Positions 26,094 through 37,608 are shown, counted from the first letter of the stretch. The stretch: 64,000 bases of DNA from G963704535 sp963704535 (GCA_963704535.1 OY969916.1:5146001-5210000); one strand, 5' to 3'. Numbers and translations are program-made. The notes: a model not told the origin generated them from the sequence alone.

Positions 26094-28100
26094 TTACTGA
26101 TAGCTCACCCGCACAGCGACCCAATCCAGCGAGAAGTCACGCGAGTTGGCGCCGCTGCCGGAGGCGACATCGATCACGCGCACGCGGAAGTTGGTGTTGG
26201 AGAGATTGGTCGTCGTCCAGGAGCGGCCCCAGGTGTCGGTCGTGCCGCCCAGTGTGTAGGTTGCTTCGGAGGTCGTCAGCGTCGTGGTCTGCTTGGCAGT
26301 GGTCCAGGTGGTGCCGCCATCCCACGAGAGCTGCACGCAGATCCTGGGCGTATTGGATGTGCTGTCGGCGAACGCATCGAGCCGGACCTCGATGCCGGTA
26401 ACGGTGGTGCCGCCGGGCAAGCTGACGTTGTAGTTGGAGAAGCGATGCTTGTCCTTGGCATTGGCGGTACAGGAGGCATTGGTACCGGTGCCGCTGTTGA
26501 CATCCTGCGCGACGCCGCCGCCATCGGCATGGGCGTTGGCCGGGCTGGCCTCATAGCCGTTGTTGTCGCCGGCCTGCGTGGTCTGCGCGGCATTGGCGCT
26601 GGGGCTCAGGAAGCCGGTGTTGCCGGCGGTCGGCGTGTTGGTCGGGAGCGGCGTGGGCGACGGTGTGGGCGTGTTGGTCGGCGTGCCGGTCAGCGGTGTG
26701 GGCGTCGGTGTCGGCGCAGCGCTCTGTTCGCGCACCACCATCAACCCGCGCTGGATGTCGCTGATCAGGATATTACCGCTGGGCAGGAATGGGTAGATGC
26801 CCCACGCAGCGGCGAAAGTCGCGCCGTTGTTGGTCGGATACGTGTCGAAATAACTGAGTTGAGTCGGCGCACTCGGGTTGGTGACATCCAGAACAGCGAT
26901 ACCGCGCGTGTAGTTGGAGAAGTACAACTTGTTGCCGATGGTATAGCCGTTGTGGTCGATGGCCCTGGTTGGCCCGGTGTAGTTGACGCTGACCGAAGGC
27001 GCGGTAAGGTTGCTGATATTGACCTTTCGGAGGGTGGAGTTCAGGGTGAAGTTCTGCTCATCGAGTTCGTCGTGCAAGAACAGGGAGTTGCCGTCGTTCG
27101 AGATCCAGCCGGAGTGGGTGTAGGCTTGCTGCGGGTAGAGAACCGTGCTGAGTGTGACGGGCGCGCTCTTATTGGTCACGTCGATGATCTTGAGGCCGGG
27201 CGTGCCGGCGAAGCTGAACACGACCTCGCAGGGGTTGTGGCCGGCGGCGCACTGATTGGCGCGCGCGTCGGTGAACACGTGCGGGTAGGTATCGTGCGAG
27301 TACGTCTCGGTCCACGCACCAAGTTCGACCAGGTTGGTGGGGTTAGCCAGGCTGACGAAACGCAGCCCGCCCAAGTTCGAGCCCGAGATGTATAAAATGG
27401 GTGGGAAGCTTGGGTTGTTGGCCACATTGGTGCTGAAGTTGATGTTCGATATTTGCGCGGTGTGCGACCTCGATACGCCATTCCAGGTTGCCGCCAGCGC
27501 GACACTCGTAGGCAGTTGCGTCAGGTCGATGATCTGGATGCCGCCGCCGGTGCCTTCGGTGGTGATATAGGCGTAGCCGTCCCAGCGGTTGGCCGACGCG
27601 TTCCAGAATTGATAGACCTTGACTTCGCGCCACTGTGAGGTTACGCCGGGAATAGTTCCCACGATGCGCGGATTTGCCGGATCGGTCACCTCAACCACGC
27701 CCGTGCCGGTGTTCATCCCGATAATGGCGTATTCACGATTGTCGTCCAGGTCGACATAGCCCCACAAGTTGGACGCGCTGCCGGGGCTGCCGCCAAACGC
27801 ACTCAGCGGAACCCGGCTCATGAAATCGATCCCCTGGCAGGGATACTCCCCGGCCATACCGCCCGAACAGGTCGTGGCGATCCGCTCGGCCTCGGTAAAA
27901 GGGGCCGGAGGTTCATAGTCTCGTTGCTTCGGCGAGTGATTGTGATCCGACGGCATTGCCGTGCCCTCTGCCGGCGGTGGGATGGCAAGTGGATCGGTGG
28001 CTCGCGCCGGGAATGTCAGCGCGAACGCGCCGGCAATCAGAGCGACGATCAGTATCACGCCACCGAGTACCTTCTTTTTGTCTTTTATATAGTGTGCCAT
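26094..28100 (-). CDS. Secreted LVIVD-repeat (choice-of-anchor B) protein with shared C-terminal module
   Basis: 668 residues. Signal peptide: basic start, VILIVALIAGAFALTF, cleavage near ARAT (about 34). The body (about 70-455) is a beta-propeller of LVIVD-type repeats: GVVEVTDPANPRIVG, GIQIIDLTQLP, GLKIIDVTNKSAPV, GIAVLDVTNPSAPTQ. This fold is typical of the choice-of-anchor B family of extracellular proteins of unknown role. A Pro-Thr linker (about 465-500) leads to a 165-residue C-terminal module (FLSPSANAAQ to the final VRVSYQ). The module is nearly identical to that of the subtilase upstream and related to that of the carboxypeptidase at 35.8 kb. No membrane anchor follows the module. 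Confidence 0.88.
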   Translation of the reverse strand: MAHYIKDKKKVLGGVILIVALIAGAFALTFPARATDPLAIPPPAEGTAMPSDHNHSPKQRDYEPPAPFTEAERIATTCSGGMAGEYPCQGIDFMSRVPLSAFGGSPGSASNLWGYVDLDDNREYAIIGMNTGTGVVEVTDPANPRIVGTIPGVTSQWREVKVYQFWNASANRWDGYAYITTEGTGGGIQIIDLTQLPTSVALAATWNGVSRSHTAQISNINFSTNVANNPSFPPILYISGSNLGGLRFVSLANPTNLVELGAWTETYSHDTYPHVFTDARANQCAAGHNPCEVVFSFAGTPGLKIIDVTNKSAPVTLSTVLYPQQAYTHSGWISNDGNSLFLHDELDEQNFTLNSTLRKVNISNLTAPSVSVNYTGPTRAIDHNGYTIGNKLYFSNYTRGIAVLDVTNPSAPTQLSYFDTYPTNNGATFAAAWGIYPFLPSGNILISDIQRGLMVVREQSAAPTPTPTPLTGTPTNTPTPSPTPLPTNTPTAGNTGFLSPSANAAQTTQAGDNNGYEASPANAHADGGGVAQDVNSGTGTNASCTANAKDKHRFSNYNVSLPGGTTVTGIEVRLDAFADSTSNTPRICVQLSWDGGTTWTTAKQTTTLTTSEATYTLGGTTDTWGRSWTTTNLSNTNFRVRVIDVASGSGANSRDFSLDWVAVRVSYQ

Positions 28101-28157
28101 TGCATCTCCTTGCTCTTACTGAGAGGAGTTACGTGGTGGCGCCCGCGACACTCTATT

Positions 28158-28262
28158 GCCTGCGGCAGCAAGGTACTTCACCCATTTCTTTACCGTCGAT
28201 TTTCGCCCGGCCGGGCGAAAATCGACGGTAAAAAGAAGAAAAAGTACCACTCTGCCGAAGGC
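28158..28262. repeat. Repeat family B, copy 3
   Basis: 105 bp, same orientation as copy 2. Perfect 44-bp palindrome at 28189-28232 with arm TTTACCGTCGATTTTCGCCC. The outer half of the arm differs from copy 1, but both strands changed together. It lies 36 bp beyond the subtilase stop, exactly as copy 2 lies beyond the propeller gene. Confidence 0.85.
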
Positions 28263-28298
28263 TGAAACCAGGCTTGGGAGATGACCACGTACCTCATG

Positions 28299-30386
<2,088 letters not shown>

Positions 30387-30461
30387 GGGGACCTCCTTTG
30401 CTGTCACGGCAAATTATGGGGGTTGATTTGGTTGGCTGTAGTTTACCATACAGAATGAGGA

Positions 30462-30529
30462 GCGTGTTGCGTGTTGCGTGTTACGTGTTGCGTCGCGCCG
30501 TCTCACGCAACACGCAACACGTAACACCC
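30462..30529. repeat. Hairpin with arms of GTGTTGC / GCAACAC heptads
   Basis: GCGTGTTGCGTGTTGCGTG and ACGCAACACGCAACACGTAA form a long stem of 7-bp words. It lies 30 bp past the amidohydrolase stop (30559) and before the subtilase leader. Related hairpins occur at 38513, 45901 and 52050. Confidence 0.7.
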
Positions 30530-30558
30530 ACGCGGGATAGTTTATTTTCCGAGAAACC

Positions 30559-31992
30559 TTACTGCTGCGGCGGCGTCCCAAACTCTGCTTTGATCTCGGC
30601 GGAGAGTTTCGCCACCTCGGCCCGCAGCTTGTCGATGTCCAGCGTCAGGACGCGGCCATCGCGCATCAGCACCTTGCCCTCCACTACCACCGTATCGACA
30701 TCGTCGGCATTGGCGGCGTAGATCAGATTCGAGACGATATTGTAGGTCGGGGTCATGCGCGCCTCGTCGAGCCGCACCTGGATCACGTCGGCGCGGCGGC
30801 CGACGGTCAGCGCGCCGATCTGCTGCTCCAACCCGATCGCCTCCGCGCCGCCCAGCGTGGCCATGCGCAATACTGTCTGGGCCGGCATGGTGGTGGGGTC
30901 TTTCAGGACGCCTTTGTGTATCAGCGCGGCCAGGGTCATCTCCTCCCACATATCCAGGTCGTTGTTCGAGGCCGCGCCGTCGGTGCCCAGCCCGACCTTC
31001 ACACCAGCCGCCAGCATCTGCGGCACCGGCGAGACGCCCGAGGCCAGCTTGAGATTCGAGCTGGGGCAGTGGATGACGCCCACGCCTTTGGCGGCCAGCA
31101 ACTCGATCTCGGCCGCGTCGGGATAGACCGTATGAGCCGAGATCGTCTGCGCGTCGAAGAAGTCCAGGCTATCCAGGTGATTGATTGGGCGGTTGCCGTA
31201 GCGGTTAAGGATGTCATCGACCTCGGTCTGAGTTTCCGCCACGTGAATGCTGATTGGCGCGTTCAGCCGGAGCGCCGCCGCCCGCGCCTCCGCCAGGTGC
31301 TCGGGGGAGACGGTGTAGGGCGCATGCACGCCCAGCGCCGGGATGATGCGCGGGTTCTTGCCCTGCCAGCGCTCGACAAAGTCGACCGCCGAGGCGAACG
31401 AGTCGTCCCACCCGCTAAAGCCGGGGCTGGGGAAGTCGATTGTGGAGGGGGCGATCACGCCACGTAGCCCGCACTGTTCGATGACCTTGGCCTCGACATC
31501 GGGGTAGAAGTACATATCGACGAACGTGGTGGTGCCGCCGCGGATCATCTCCCAGCAGGCCAGTTGCACGCCCAGGCGCACGAACTTCGGATCGACGAAC
31601 TTGCCCTCGGCCGGGAAGATGTAATTCACCAGCCAATCGTTCAACGCCAGGTCGTCGGCCAGGCCGCGGAAGAGTGCCATGGCCAGGTGGGTGTGCCCAT
31701 TGATCAGCCCCGGCATGACCACCTTGCCCTTGCCCCGCAGCACGCGCGATGCGCGATAGTGCGACATGACCTGGTCGGCCGGGCCGACCGCCACGATCAG
31801 GCCGTCGTCGATCGCGACGGCTCCGTTTTCGATCAGGGGCTGGCTCTCGTCCATGGTCACGACATAATCGCCGGTCATGATCAGATCGATCCGTTCGCGC
31901 CGATCCGGCGCGGCGCCGCTGGTCGTCACCAGCATCACGGCGCAACACAGAACCAGTAGTATCCGACGGATGAAGCTGTTTTGGACCATCAT
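30559..31992 (-). CDS. Exported amidohydrolase of the SAH/MTA deaminase-like family
   Basis: 477 residues. ATG at 31992 follows GAGGAGG. The body is a metal-dependent amidohydrolase barrel: GLINGHTHLAMALFRGLADD (metal His pair), HVAETQTE, ISAHTVYPD and GLGTDGAASNNDLDMWEEM. These match the S-adenosylhomocysteine/methylthioadenosine/8-oxoguanine deaminase group. Unlike cytoplasmic family members it begins with a hydrophobic leader (RRILLVLCCAVMLVTTSGAA), so it is probably exported or lipid-anchored. The substrate outside the cell is unclear. It lies within a run of exported-protein genes. Confidence 0.87.
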   Translation of the reverse strand: MMVQNSFIRRILLVLCCAVMLVTTSGAAPDRRERIDLIMTGDYVVTMDESQPLIENGAVAIDDGLIVAVGPADQVMSHYRASRVLRGKGKVVMPGLINGHTHLAMALFRGLADDLALNDWLVNYIFPAEGKFVDPKFVRLGVQLACWEMIRGGTTTFVDMYFYPDVEAKVIEQCGLRGVIAPSTIDFPSPGFSGWDDSFASAVDFVERWQGKNPRIIPALGVHAPYTVSPEHLAEARAAALRLNAPISIHVAETQTEVDDILNRYGNRPINHLDSLDFFDAQTISAHTVYPDAAEIELLAAKGVGVIHCPSSNLKLASGVSPVPQMLAAGVKVGLGTDGAASNNDLDMWEEMTLAALIHKGVLKDPTTMPAQTVLRMATLGGAEAIGLEQQIGALTVGRRADVIQVRLDEARMTPTYNIVSNLIYAANADDVDTVVVEGKVLMRDGRVLTLDIDKLRAEVAKLSAEIKAEFGTPPQQ

Positions 31993-32029
31993 ACCCCTCC
32001 TCTGCCGCAATTGGCGTTTCAAAACAGTT

Positions 32030-32182
32030 CATCTTTAACGCAAAGGCGCCAAGATGCTAAGATGCAAAACAGTTCACCTTTAACGCAAAGGCGCAAAGAT
32101 GCTAAGATGCAAAGACCGCCTCAAATTCTCCTTTTCAGACAGTCTCTGAGCCTTTGCCCCTTCGCGTCTTTGCGTTAAAGCT
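32030..32182. repeat. Tandem/inverted repeats of GCAAAGGCGCAAAGATGC type
   Basis: Two direct copies of a roughly 50-bp unit (TTTAACGCAAAGGCGC... AAGATGCTAAGATGCAAA) followed by the complementary CGTCTTTGCGTTAAAG, giving a long imperfect stem. A truncated repeat A end (CTCCTTTTCAGACAGTCTCTGAG) lies in the loop. Confidence 0.6.
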
Positions 32183-32204
32183 CCTAGTTTGGACAGAATT
32201 CCAT

Positions 32205-32315
32205 CCACAAATGAATTTGTGGCCTGAAACCGCAAACACGTTCAAACGTGTTCAGGAGCGAGCTTCAACGTGTTTTAACACGTTTACTGGTTTCAGGCAT
32301 CGAATTCATTCGATG
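32205..32315. repeat. Repeat family D, copy 1: four-hairpin element
   Basis: Four 18-nt palindromes, each an 8-bp stem with a 2-nt centre: CCACAAATGAATTTGTGG (32205), AACACGTTCAAACGTGTT (32235), AACGTGTTTTAACACGTT (32267) and CATCGAATTCATTCGATG (32298). Hairpins 2 and 3 are enclosed by a 10-bp outer stem, GCCTGAAACC / GGTTTCAGGC. Copy 2 (33355) keeps all four with the same spacing. Together they flank the OB-fold gene. Confidence 0.85.
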
Positions 32316-32358
32316 ATGGCCGGATCATTTCCAAACGCCCTCTTACCGCCTGTCAAAG

Positions 32359-33048
32359 TCAAAGCTCGATGAGATCGCTCGGTCCGCGCGGCAGGACCTC
32401 GTACTGACCATCGAACTCGCCGCTGTAGCCGGTCGCCCGGATCTGATCGCCCACCGCCAGCTCGCTCACATCGATGCCGGTCGAGACAGCGACGAAGACC
32501 TGCGTCTCACCGCTACCGTCGTCGATGAACACCTTGTAGCCGTACGGCGAGTCGTCAATGACCGGCTGCGTGATCGTCCCCTCCACCGTGACCAGCAGGC
32601 CCTCGGTCGCTTCGCTGATCTCGCCGGTGTCAAACGACTGGGGATGGACTTTCGGCCCCTTGCCGAGTTCCTTGACATCGGCGGGGCTATCGACCACCAG
32701 AGTGAGCTGGCCGGAGATATTGGCCACCTCGCCCGTCACGCGCACCTGGCGGCGCGGCGCCAGGCCCAGGTTGGTGGCGATGCTGACGTAGATGCCGCCG
32801 GTGTGGTCCTGGATGGCGAAGCCTTGATCGCCGGTGCTGGAGCTATACACACCCGACGGCACCGTGACCGAGCCCTTGACCGTCACGGTGGTGCCCGGCG
32901 GCAGCGTCCGCGCGTCGGCAATGTCGATGGTTGGGACCATGGATGGCACGGCCAAAGCGGCGGCCGGGACCAGGGCCAGCATGAGCAAGATGAGCACGAG
33001 CAGCGTGCGGGCCGCTCGTCCGGCGCGAGTGGATGTGAATTGAATCAT
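32359..33048 (-). CDS. Small secreted protein with two OB-fold-like domains
   Basis: 229 residues. Signal peptide TLLVLILLMLALVPAAALA (cleavage about residue 33). The rest is beta-rich with two repeats of the OB-fold pattern: VTVKGSVTVP...GFAIQDHTGGIYVS...RQVRVTGEVANISGQLTLVV (about 53-120) and VTVEGTITQP...YKVFIDDGSGETQVFV...DQIRATGYSGEF (about 150-220). Such domains occur in extracellular nuclease-associated and DUF5689-like proteins. No catalytic residues are evident; a nucleic-acid or glycan binding role is possible but unproven. It is flanked on both sides by copies of the four-hairpin element D. Confidence 0.8.
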   Translation of the reverse strand: MIQFTSTRAGRAARTLLVLILLMLALVPAAALAVPSMVPTIDIADARTLPPGTTVTVKGSVTVPSGVYSSSTGDQGFAIQDHTGGIYVSIATNLGLAPRRQVRVTGEVANISGQLTLVVDSPADVKELGKGPKVHPQSFDTGEISEATEGLLVTVEGTITQPVIDDSPYGYKVFIDDGSGETQVFVAVSTGIDVSELAVGDQIRATGYSGEFDGQYEVLPRGPSDLIEL

Positions 33049-33161
33049 GAAAACTCCTTCTTGATTTACGATATTATCCGTTTCCTATCCGCTCATCGAT
33101 TGACGATTGACGATCGTCGTACCCGACATAACATACGCGGCCCTCCTTAAACCGCACCTTA

Positions 33162-33254
33162 TATAGCAAACCTATTTGAGTTGTAAAAGTGGGTGAGCTT
33201 TTCTATGGGGGCTTCCCCCACACCCCCTTTTACGACTCTTTTAGGAATGCTATA
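33162..33254. repeat. Repeat family A-prime, copy 1 (TATAGC-ended element)
   Basis: The ends TATAGCAAACCTA and TAGGAATGCTATA are inverted. Inside are GAGTTGTAAAAGTGGG and CCCCTTTTACGACTC, and a core GGGGGCTTCCCCC. Same plan as the element at 37699. Confidence 0.65.
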
Positions 33255-33354
33255 GTGATCGACATACTCATCGAGCAGGTCGAGCAGCCTGCTCGATCTC
33301 CGCTCGTGAAACTTGCGGGCGAACAGTGCCTCCGATTGTATCAGCGCCTTTCAT

Positions 33355-33464
33355 CCACAAATGAATTTGTGGCCTAAGATCGCAAACACGTTCAAACGTG
33401 TTCAAGAATGATCTCTAACGTGTTTCAACACGTTTGCTCTCTCAGGCATCGAATTCATTCGATG
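33355..33464. repeat. Repeat family D, copy 2: four-hairpin element
   Basis: CCACAAATGAATTTGTGG (33355), AACACGTTCAAACGTGTT (33385), AACGTGTTTCAACACGTT (33417) and CATCGAATTCATTCGATG (33447). The spacers between hairpins have diverged from copy 1 while the palindromes are nearly invariant. It ends 6 bp before the stop of the beta-helix protein gene. Confidence 0.85.
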
Positions 33465-33469
33465 AACGG

Positions 33470-35621
33470 CTACCCACCCAGCGAGTGAATGATCGCATTG
33501 GCGGCGTCGATCAACGCCTGGCCCTCGGCGGCGGGCAGCCCGCCACTGTTGACAACCTTATTAACATCGGTGATGAATTTGCCCAGCATGTTGATCGTGA
33601 CATTCACCTGGCCCTTGTCCAGGTGCTTTTGGGCCTGGTCCAGATCCTTGAATAACTTGGAGGCGTCGGCCGGGCTGAGAGTGCCGTTGTCGACCAGCGC
33701 CTGCACGGCGGCGATCAGCTCCTGGATCAGATCGGCGGCGGAGCGGACGGTGAGGCTGACGGTGGCGACGTTCGAAGTCGGCCGTGCCGTCGTTTGCCTT
33801 GTAGGAGAAGCTGTCGGCACCGCTGTAGTTGGCGGCGGGCGTGTAGATAAACGAACCGTTCGGGTTGAGCGTCAGCGTGCCGTGGGCCGGGCCGCTGACC
33901 AGGAGCGCCGTCAGTGGGTCGCTGTCGGCGTCGGTGTCGTTGCCCAGCACGCCGGGCGCGGACACGTTCAGCGCCGTGTCTTCGTTGGTGCTGTAGCTGT
34001 CATTGGTCGCCACGGGTGCAGTGTTGCAACTCGCTGCCGATTCCAATTCAAAGGCACCGCTGTCGAAGCCGCAGCCTTGTGGGCGGGCAACCCCCCGTTG
34101 GTCGGCGGCCGGGCCGCTCGGAGCCGGGTCCACGGCTGGGCTGCCAGTGACTAGGGCGTGGGTGAGGGTGCCGCCACCGTTGTTCTGGAGCGTGGTGTCC
34201 AGGATGCTCGCCAGGGCGGTGGGCATGGTGCCGTCGCTGGTGGCGCTGATGTCGCTGCCACTGGGCGTGAAGTTACTGAACGCCTGCGCATTGCTCTCCC
34301 CACTGTGGCCGAACAGGTTGTAGTTGGCGCTGTTGATTATGCCGGGGGGGGAATAATACCCGGAGTCGGGTTTGTTGTACGCTTCCCATCCGCTGGGCGC
34401 GGCATTACCAGAGATCAAGCTGCGTACCAGGGTTGCCGTGCCCCCGTTGAAGATGCCACCGCCGTTGTTGCCGGCGGTGTTGCCGCTGACGGTGCTATTA
34501 TTCAACGTCAGCGTGCTGCCACTGAAGTTGAAGATGCCGCCGCCGAAGAAGATGGCGGTGTTGCCGCTGACGGTGCTGTTGGTCAGGGTTGCCGTGCCAA
34601 TGTTGAAGATGCCGCCGCCCTGGCTGTTGGTGGTGTTGCCGCTGACCGTGCTGCCATCCAGCGTCAGCGTGCCGCCAAAGTTGGAGATGCCGCCGCCGTA
34701 TCCGGCGGTATTGCCGCTGACGGTGCTGTTGGTCAAGGTTGCCGTGCCCCGGTTGGTGATGCCACCGCCGGATACGGCGACGCTGTTGCCGCTGACGGTG
34801 CTATTGTTCAACATCAGCGTGCTGCCACTGAAGTTGAAAATGCCGCCGCCTTCTTCAATGGCGGTGTTGTCGCTGACCGTGCTGTTGTTCAGCGTCAGCG
34901 TACCCCGGTTGTAGATGCCGCCGCCCCGGTTGTTGGCGCTGTTGCCGCTGACCGTGCTGTTGTTCAGCGTCAGCATGCCACCGTTGGAGAGGCCGCCGCC
35001 ATTATTGAAGGAGATGTCGCCGCCGGAGATGGTCGTGTTGTTGAGTGTGAGATCGCCGCCGGGTTCCACTTGTAGGATGCGGAATTCAGGCGCGCTGCCG
35101 TCACGGGCGATCGTGGTGCCGTTGCCCGCGATCGTGATCGTGCTGGTGATGAACGGTAGACCATTGTCGCCGGCATTGACACTGGTGAGGGTGATGGCGC
35201 CGCCTGGCAGAGTGATCGTGTCGGCGCCGCTGCCGGCCGCACAGCCACCGGTGGCAGTGTCGGTGTTGGCGGCGGTGATCGCGTCAATGAGGGTACAACT
35301 GCCGCCCACGCCGATGCCGGCGGCGCGGGCGATCGGAACCTGGCCCAGGGCCAGCGCAAACGCCAGCGCCGCCCCGGACAACGACATACCCATACTCCGC
35401 AGCAGCTTGCGCCGTCGTGCCCGCGACAGCGCCAGCAGGTCGCGGTAGGCGGCTACGAACCGCCGGTACAACGCCGCCCGCGTGTGGCGCAGCTCGGCCG
35501 CCAGCTTGGCGCTGCTCTGCGCCTGCGCCACTTGCTCCTGCCACGCCTCTGCGATCATCGTCTCGTCAGCCTCTTGGGGCTTGGTGGGGTGTTGCTCCGC
35601 TTGATTGGGGTTGCGTTGCAT
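33470..35621 (-). CDS. Secreted right-handed beta-helix protein with cadherin-like and FIMAH domains (one frame break)
   Basis: About 716 residues. A 75-residue charged N-terminal region precedes a hydrophobic export segment (SLSGAALAFALALGQVPIARA). The body has about ten repeats of the pattern TLTNSTVSGNTA..GGGIFN (residues about 170-410), forming a parallel beta-helix as in polymorphic outer-surface proteins. Next is one cadherin/VCBS-like Ig domain (ATNDSYSTNEDTALNV...SFSYKANDG) and a helical C-terminal domain (ELIAAVQALVDNGTLSPADASKLFKDLDQAQKHL, written here only in part) of the FIMAH type. The frame breaks at 33776; removing one base joins ANDGTAD to SNVATVSLTV. Probably a surface or extracellular adhesin-like protein. 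Confidence 0.85.
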
Positions 35622-35660
35622 TGATGGTGCTCCTTTTGTCGAAATAACGCCTACGATCGG

Positions 35661-35720
35661 TGGTGGAGAGGGAGGCTTGAGGGGGCGGCCCCCTCAAACT
35701 CCCCCTTTTCAGACCGCCTA
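35661..35720. repeat. Repeat family A, copy 4
   Basis: GGTGGAGAGGGAGGCTTGAGGGGGC / GCCCCCTCAAACTCCCCC TTTTCAGACCGCCTA. It is directly followed by copy 5, so the element is tandemly doubled upstream of the beta-helix gene and downstream of the carboxypeptidase. Confidence 0.75.
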
Positions 35721-35732
35721 CGCTCGTAGTCC

Positions 35733-35794
35733 GTGGTGGAGAGGGAGGCTTGAGGGGCAGCCCCCCCTCAAACTCCCCCTTTTCAGACCGCCTA
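35733..35794. repeat. Repeat family A, copy 5
   Basis: Near-identical to copy 4 (the shared segment includes CGCTCGTAG-like linker ends), ending 5 bp before the carboxypeptidase stop codon. Doubling suggests recent tandem duplication. Confidence 0.75.
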
Positions 35795-35799
35795 TATTG

Positions 35800-37608
35800 C
35801 TACTGATACCTGACGCGCACGGCGACCCAATCCAGCGAGAAGTCGCGCGATGTATTGCTGGCGACATTGGTCAGGCGTACGCGGAGGTTGGCGTTGCTGA
35901 AGTCACCGCTGCTCCACGTGCGGCCCCAGGTGTCGGTCACGCCACCCAGGATGTAGCTGCCCTCGCTGGTGGCCAGCGTCCCGGTGGACTTCGCCGCCGT
36001 CCAGCTCGTGCCACCATCCCAGGACAGCTCCACACAGATCTTCGGCGCGCCGGTGTTGCCGTCCACTTTGGCGTTCAGCCGCACCTCGATGCCCTGGATG
36101 GTGGCACCACCGGGGATCGCGAAGCCGTGGTTGGAGAAGCCGTGCTTGTCCTTGCCGGTGTTCGTACACGAGGTGTTGGTGTTCGTACCGCTGTTGGTGT
36201 CCACCGCGTACAGGTCATCGTCGGCGTAGGCGTTGCCGGGGCTGGTCTGGTAGCCGTTGTTGTCGCCTGCGCTGCTGGTCACCGCTGCGTTGGCGCTGGG
36301 GCTTTGGAAGGCTGTGCTGCTGGCGGTGCAGTATTGCGCGGTCTTGCCGATCGTGCCGTAGGGGCAGGCCGCCTGCTCGGCCAGGTACAGAATCGCGCTG
36401 CGGTTGCGGGCCGTCTGGACCGGGATCACCTCGTCGGGTGGGTAGAAGCCGGGCGAGCCGACCGGGTACATCTCGAAGGTGTAGTTCAGGATGCGGTGGG
36501 CGCCGTACAACCAGTCGTTGATTGTGCCGTCGGCGATGTACAGGTCGCTGGCCTGCTCGGGGGTGTAGCCGTTGGTCAATGCCATGGCCTGGCCCATCGC
36601 CACCAGCACGTCGTGGTCGTCCTGGCTCATGTCGGCCGGCACGTCGGTGGTGGTGTAGCCGTAGGGCCACAGGATCAGCTCGCCGTAGGTGTGGAAGTCG
36701 ATCGCGACGGTGATCTGCTGCTTGCCGCCGATCACACGGCTGTTGACGAAGTTGCGCACGACCGTTGTCTCAGGGGCCGAGAACGCCGACGGGCCGCGAT
36801 AGGTCTCGCTGCTGGTGCTGCCGCTGCTGCCGCCACAACAGCCCCAGCGGTAGCCCCAGTTGCGGTTCAGATCGGTGCCGATCGAGGCCGAGCCGGCATT
36901 GGGCTGGCGGTTCTTGCGCCAGGAGCGGTAGGTGCCACTCGCGATGTCGTACTCGCCGCCGTCTGGGTTCATGTCGAAGACCATCCAGATCTCGCGGCCG
37001 TCGACCAAGTCGGTGATCTGCTGGGTGACACCGTACTCGTCGGTGAGGATCTTCAGGGTGTAGAGCGCCTGCTCGATCGTCAGGTGCTCGCGGGCGTGCT
37101 GGTGGTGGGTGAACAGCACCTCGGGCTCATCCTCGTCGGTGCCGACATTGTCGGAGATCTTGCCGGCCCAGATCGTGCGGCCTTCGTAGGAAGTGCCGAT
37201 GCTGAACAGGTCGAAGATCGCCGGGTGATCGATCTCGGCCTGCTGAATCTCCGCGACCATCTCGGCGTAGTCGTGGAAGTTCGAGTCGGCGGGCGGGAAG
37301 GCCAGCACGCCGGCTTCGGCCGGCGTCGGTCGGGAGATATTCAGGCCGAGGCGCTGGATGGCGCGCATTTCCTGGGCAGTGGCTTCGACCAGCACGTAGT
37401 CGTGGCCGACTTCGAGGATGAGCGCGCCGGTGGCCGCGATGCCCGAGCGGGTCTGAACGTTGAACACGTTCCGCACGATGTAGACCGGCGTGGGATCGTC
37501 CGGCTGCTGGATGGCCGCTGCGGCGGGTGGGGTGCTGATCAGCCCCACCAGACCAATCATCGCGACCGCCACCATGATCACTTGGAGCCAGGTTCTGTGC
37601 CGATGCAT
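35800..37608 (-). CDS. Secreted zinc carboxypeptidase (M14) with shared C-terminal module
   Basis: 602 residues. Signal peptide WLQVIMVAVAMIGLVGLI (cleavage about 33). After an N-terminal propeptide-like region comes the M14 domain: zinc ligands His and Glu in HHQHAREHLT and His in AIDFHTYGELILWPYG. Substrate-binding TDLNRNWGYRW and the catalytic Glu region LNYTFEMYP are also present. It resembles carboxypeptidase T-type enzymes. The C-terminal 160 residues (FQSPSANAAVTSSAG to VRVRYQ) are a diverged copy of the module on the propeller protein and subtilase. Likely to act with the subtilase in extracellular protein breakdown (inference). Confidence 0.95.
   Translation of the reverse strand: MHRHRTWLQVIMVAVAMIGLVGLISTPPAAAAIQQPDDPTPVYIVRNVFNVQTRSGIAATGALILEVGHDYVLVEATAQEMRAIQRLGLNISRPTPAEAGVLAFPPADSNFHDYAEMVAEIQQAEIDHPAIFDLFSIGTSYEGRTIWAGKISDNVGTDEDEPEVLFTHHQHAREHLTIEQALYTLKILTDEYGVTQQITDLVDGREIWMVFDMNPDGGEYDIASGTYRSWRKNRQPNAGSASIGTDLNRNWGYRWGCCGGSSGSTSSETYRGPSAFSAPETTVVRNFVNSRVIGGKQQITVAIDFHTYGELILWPYGYTTTDVPADMSQDDHDVLVAMGQAMALTNGYTPEQASDLYIADGTINDWLYGAHRILNYTFEMYPVGSPGFYPPDEVIPVQTARNRSAILYLAEQAACPYGTIGKTAQYCTASSTAFQSPSANAAVTSSAGDNNGYQTSPGNAYADDDLYAVDTNSGTNTNTSCTNTGKDKHGFSNHGFAIPGGATIQGIEVRLNAKVDGNTGAPKICVELSWDGGTSWTAAKSTGTLATSEGSYILGGVTDTWGRTWSSGDFSNANLRVRLTNVASNTSRDFSLDWVAVRVRYQ

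Larger units (their letters stand above)
31993..32358. other. Repeat-filled spacer between amidohydrolase and OB-fold genes
   Basis: Contains AACGCAAAGGCGCAAAGATGCTAAGATGC-type tandem words with a complementary TTTGCGTTAAAG arm (about 32030-32182), a fragment of repeat A (about 32112-32152) and the four-hairpin element D1 (32205-32315). No gene. Confidence 0.65.
33049..33469. other. Spacer with two mobile-looking repeats
   Basis: Holds a repeat A-prime copy (33162-33254) and D2 (33355-33464). The rest (33050-33160, 33255-33350) shows GATCGTCGTAC-like AT-richer DNA and no gene. Confidence 0.6.
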
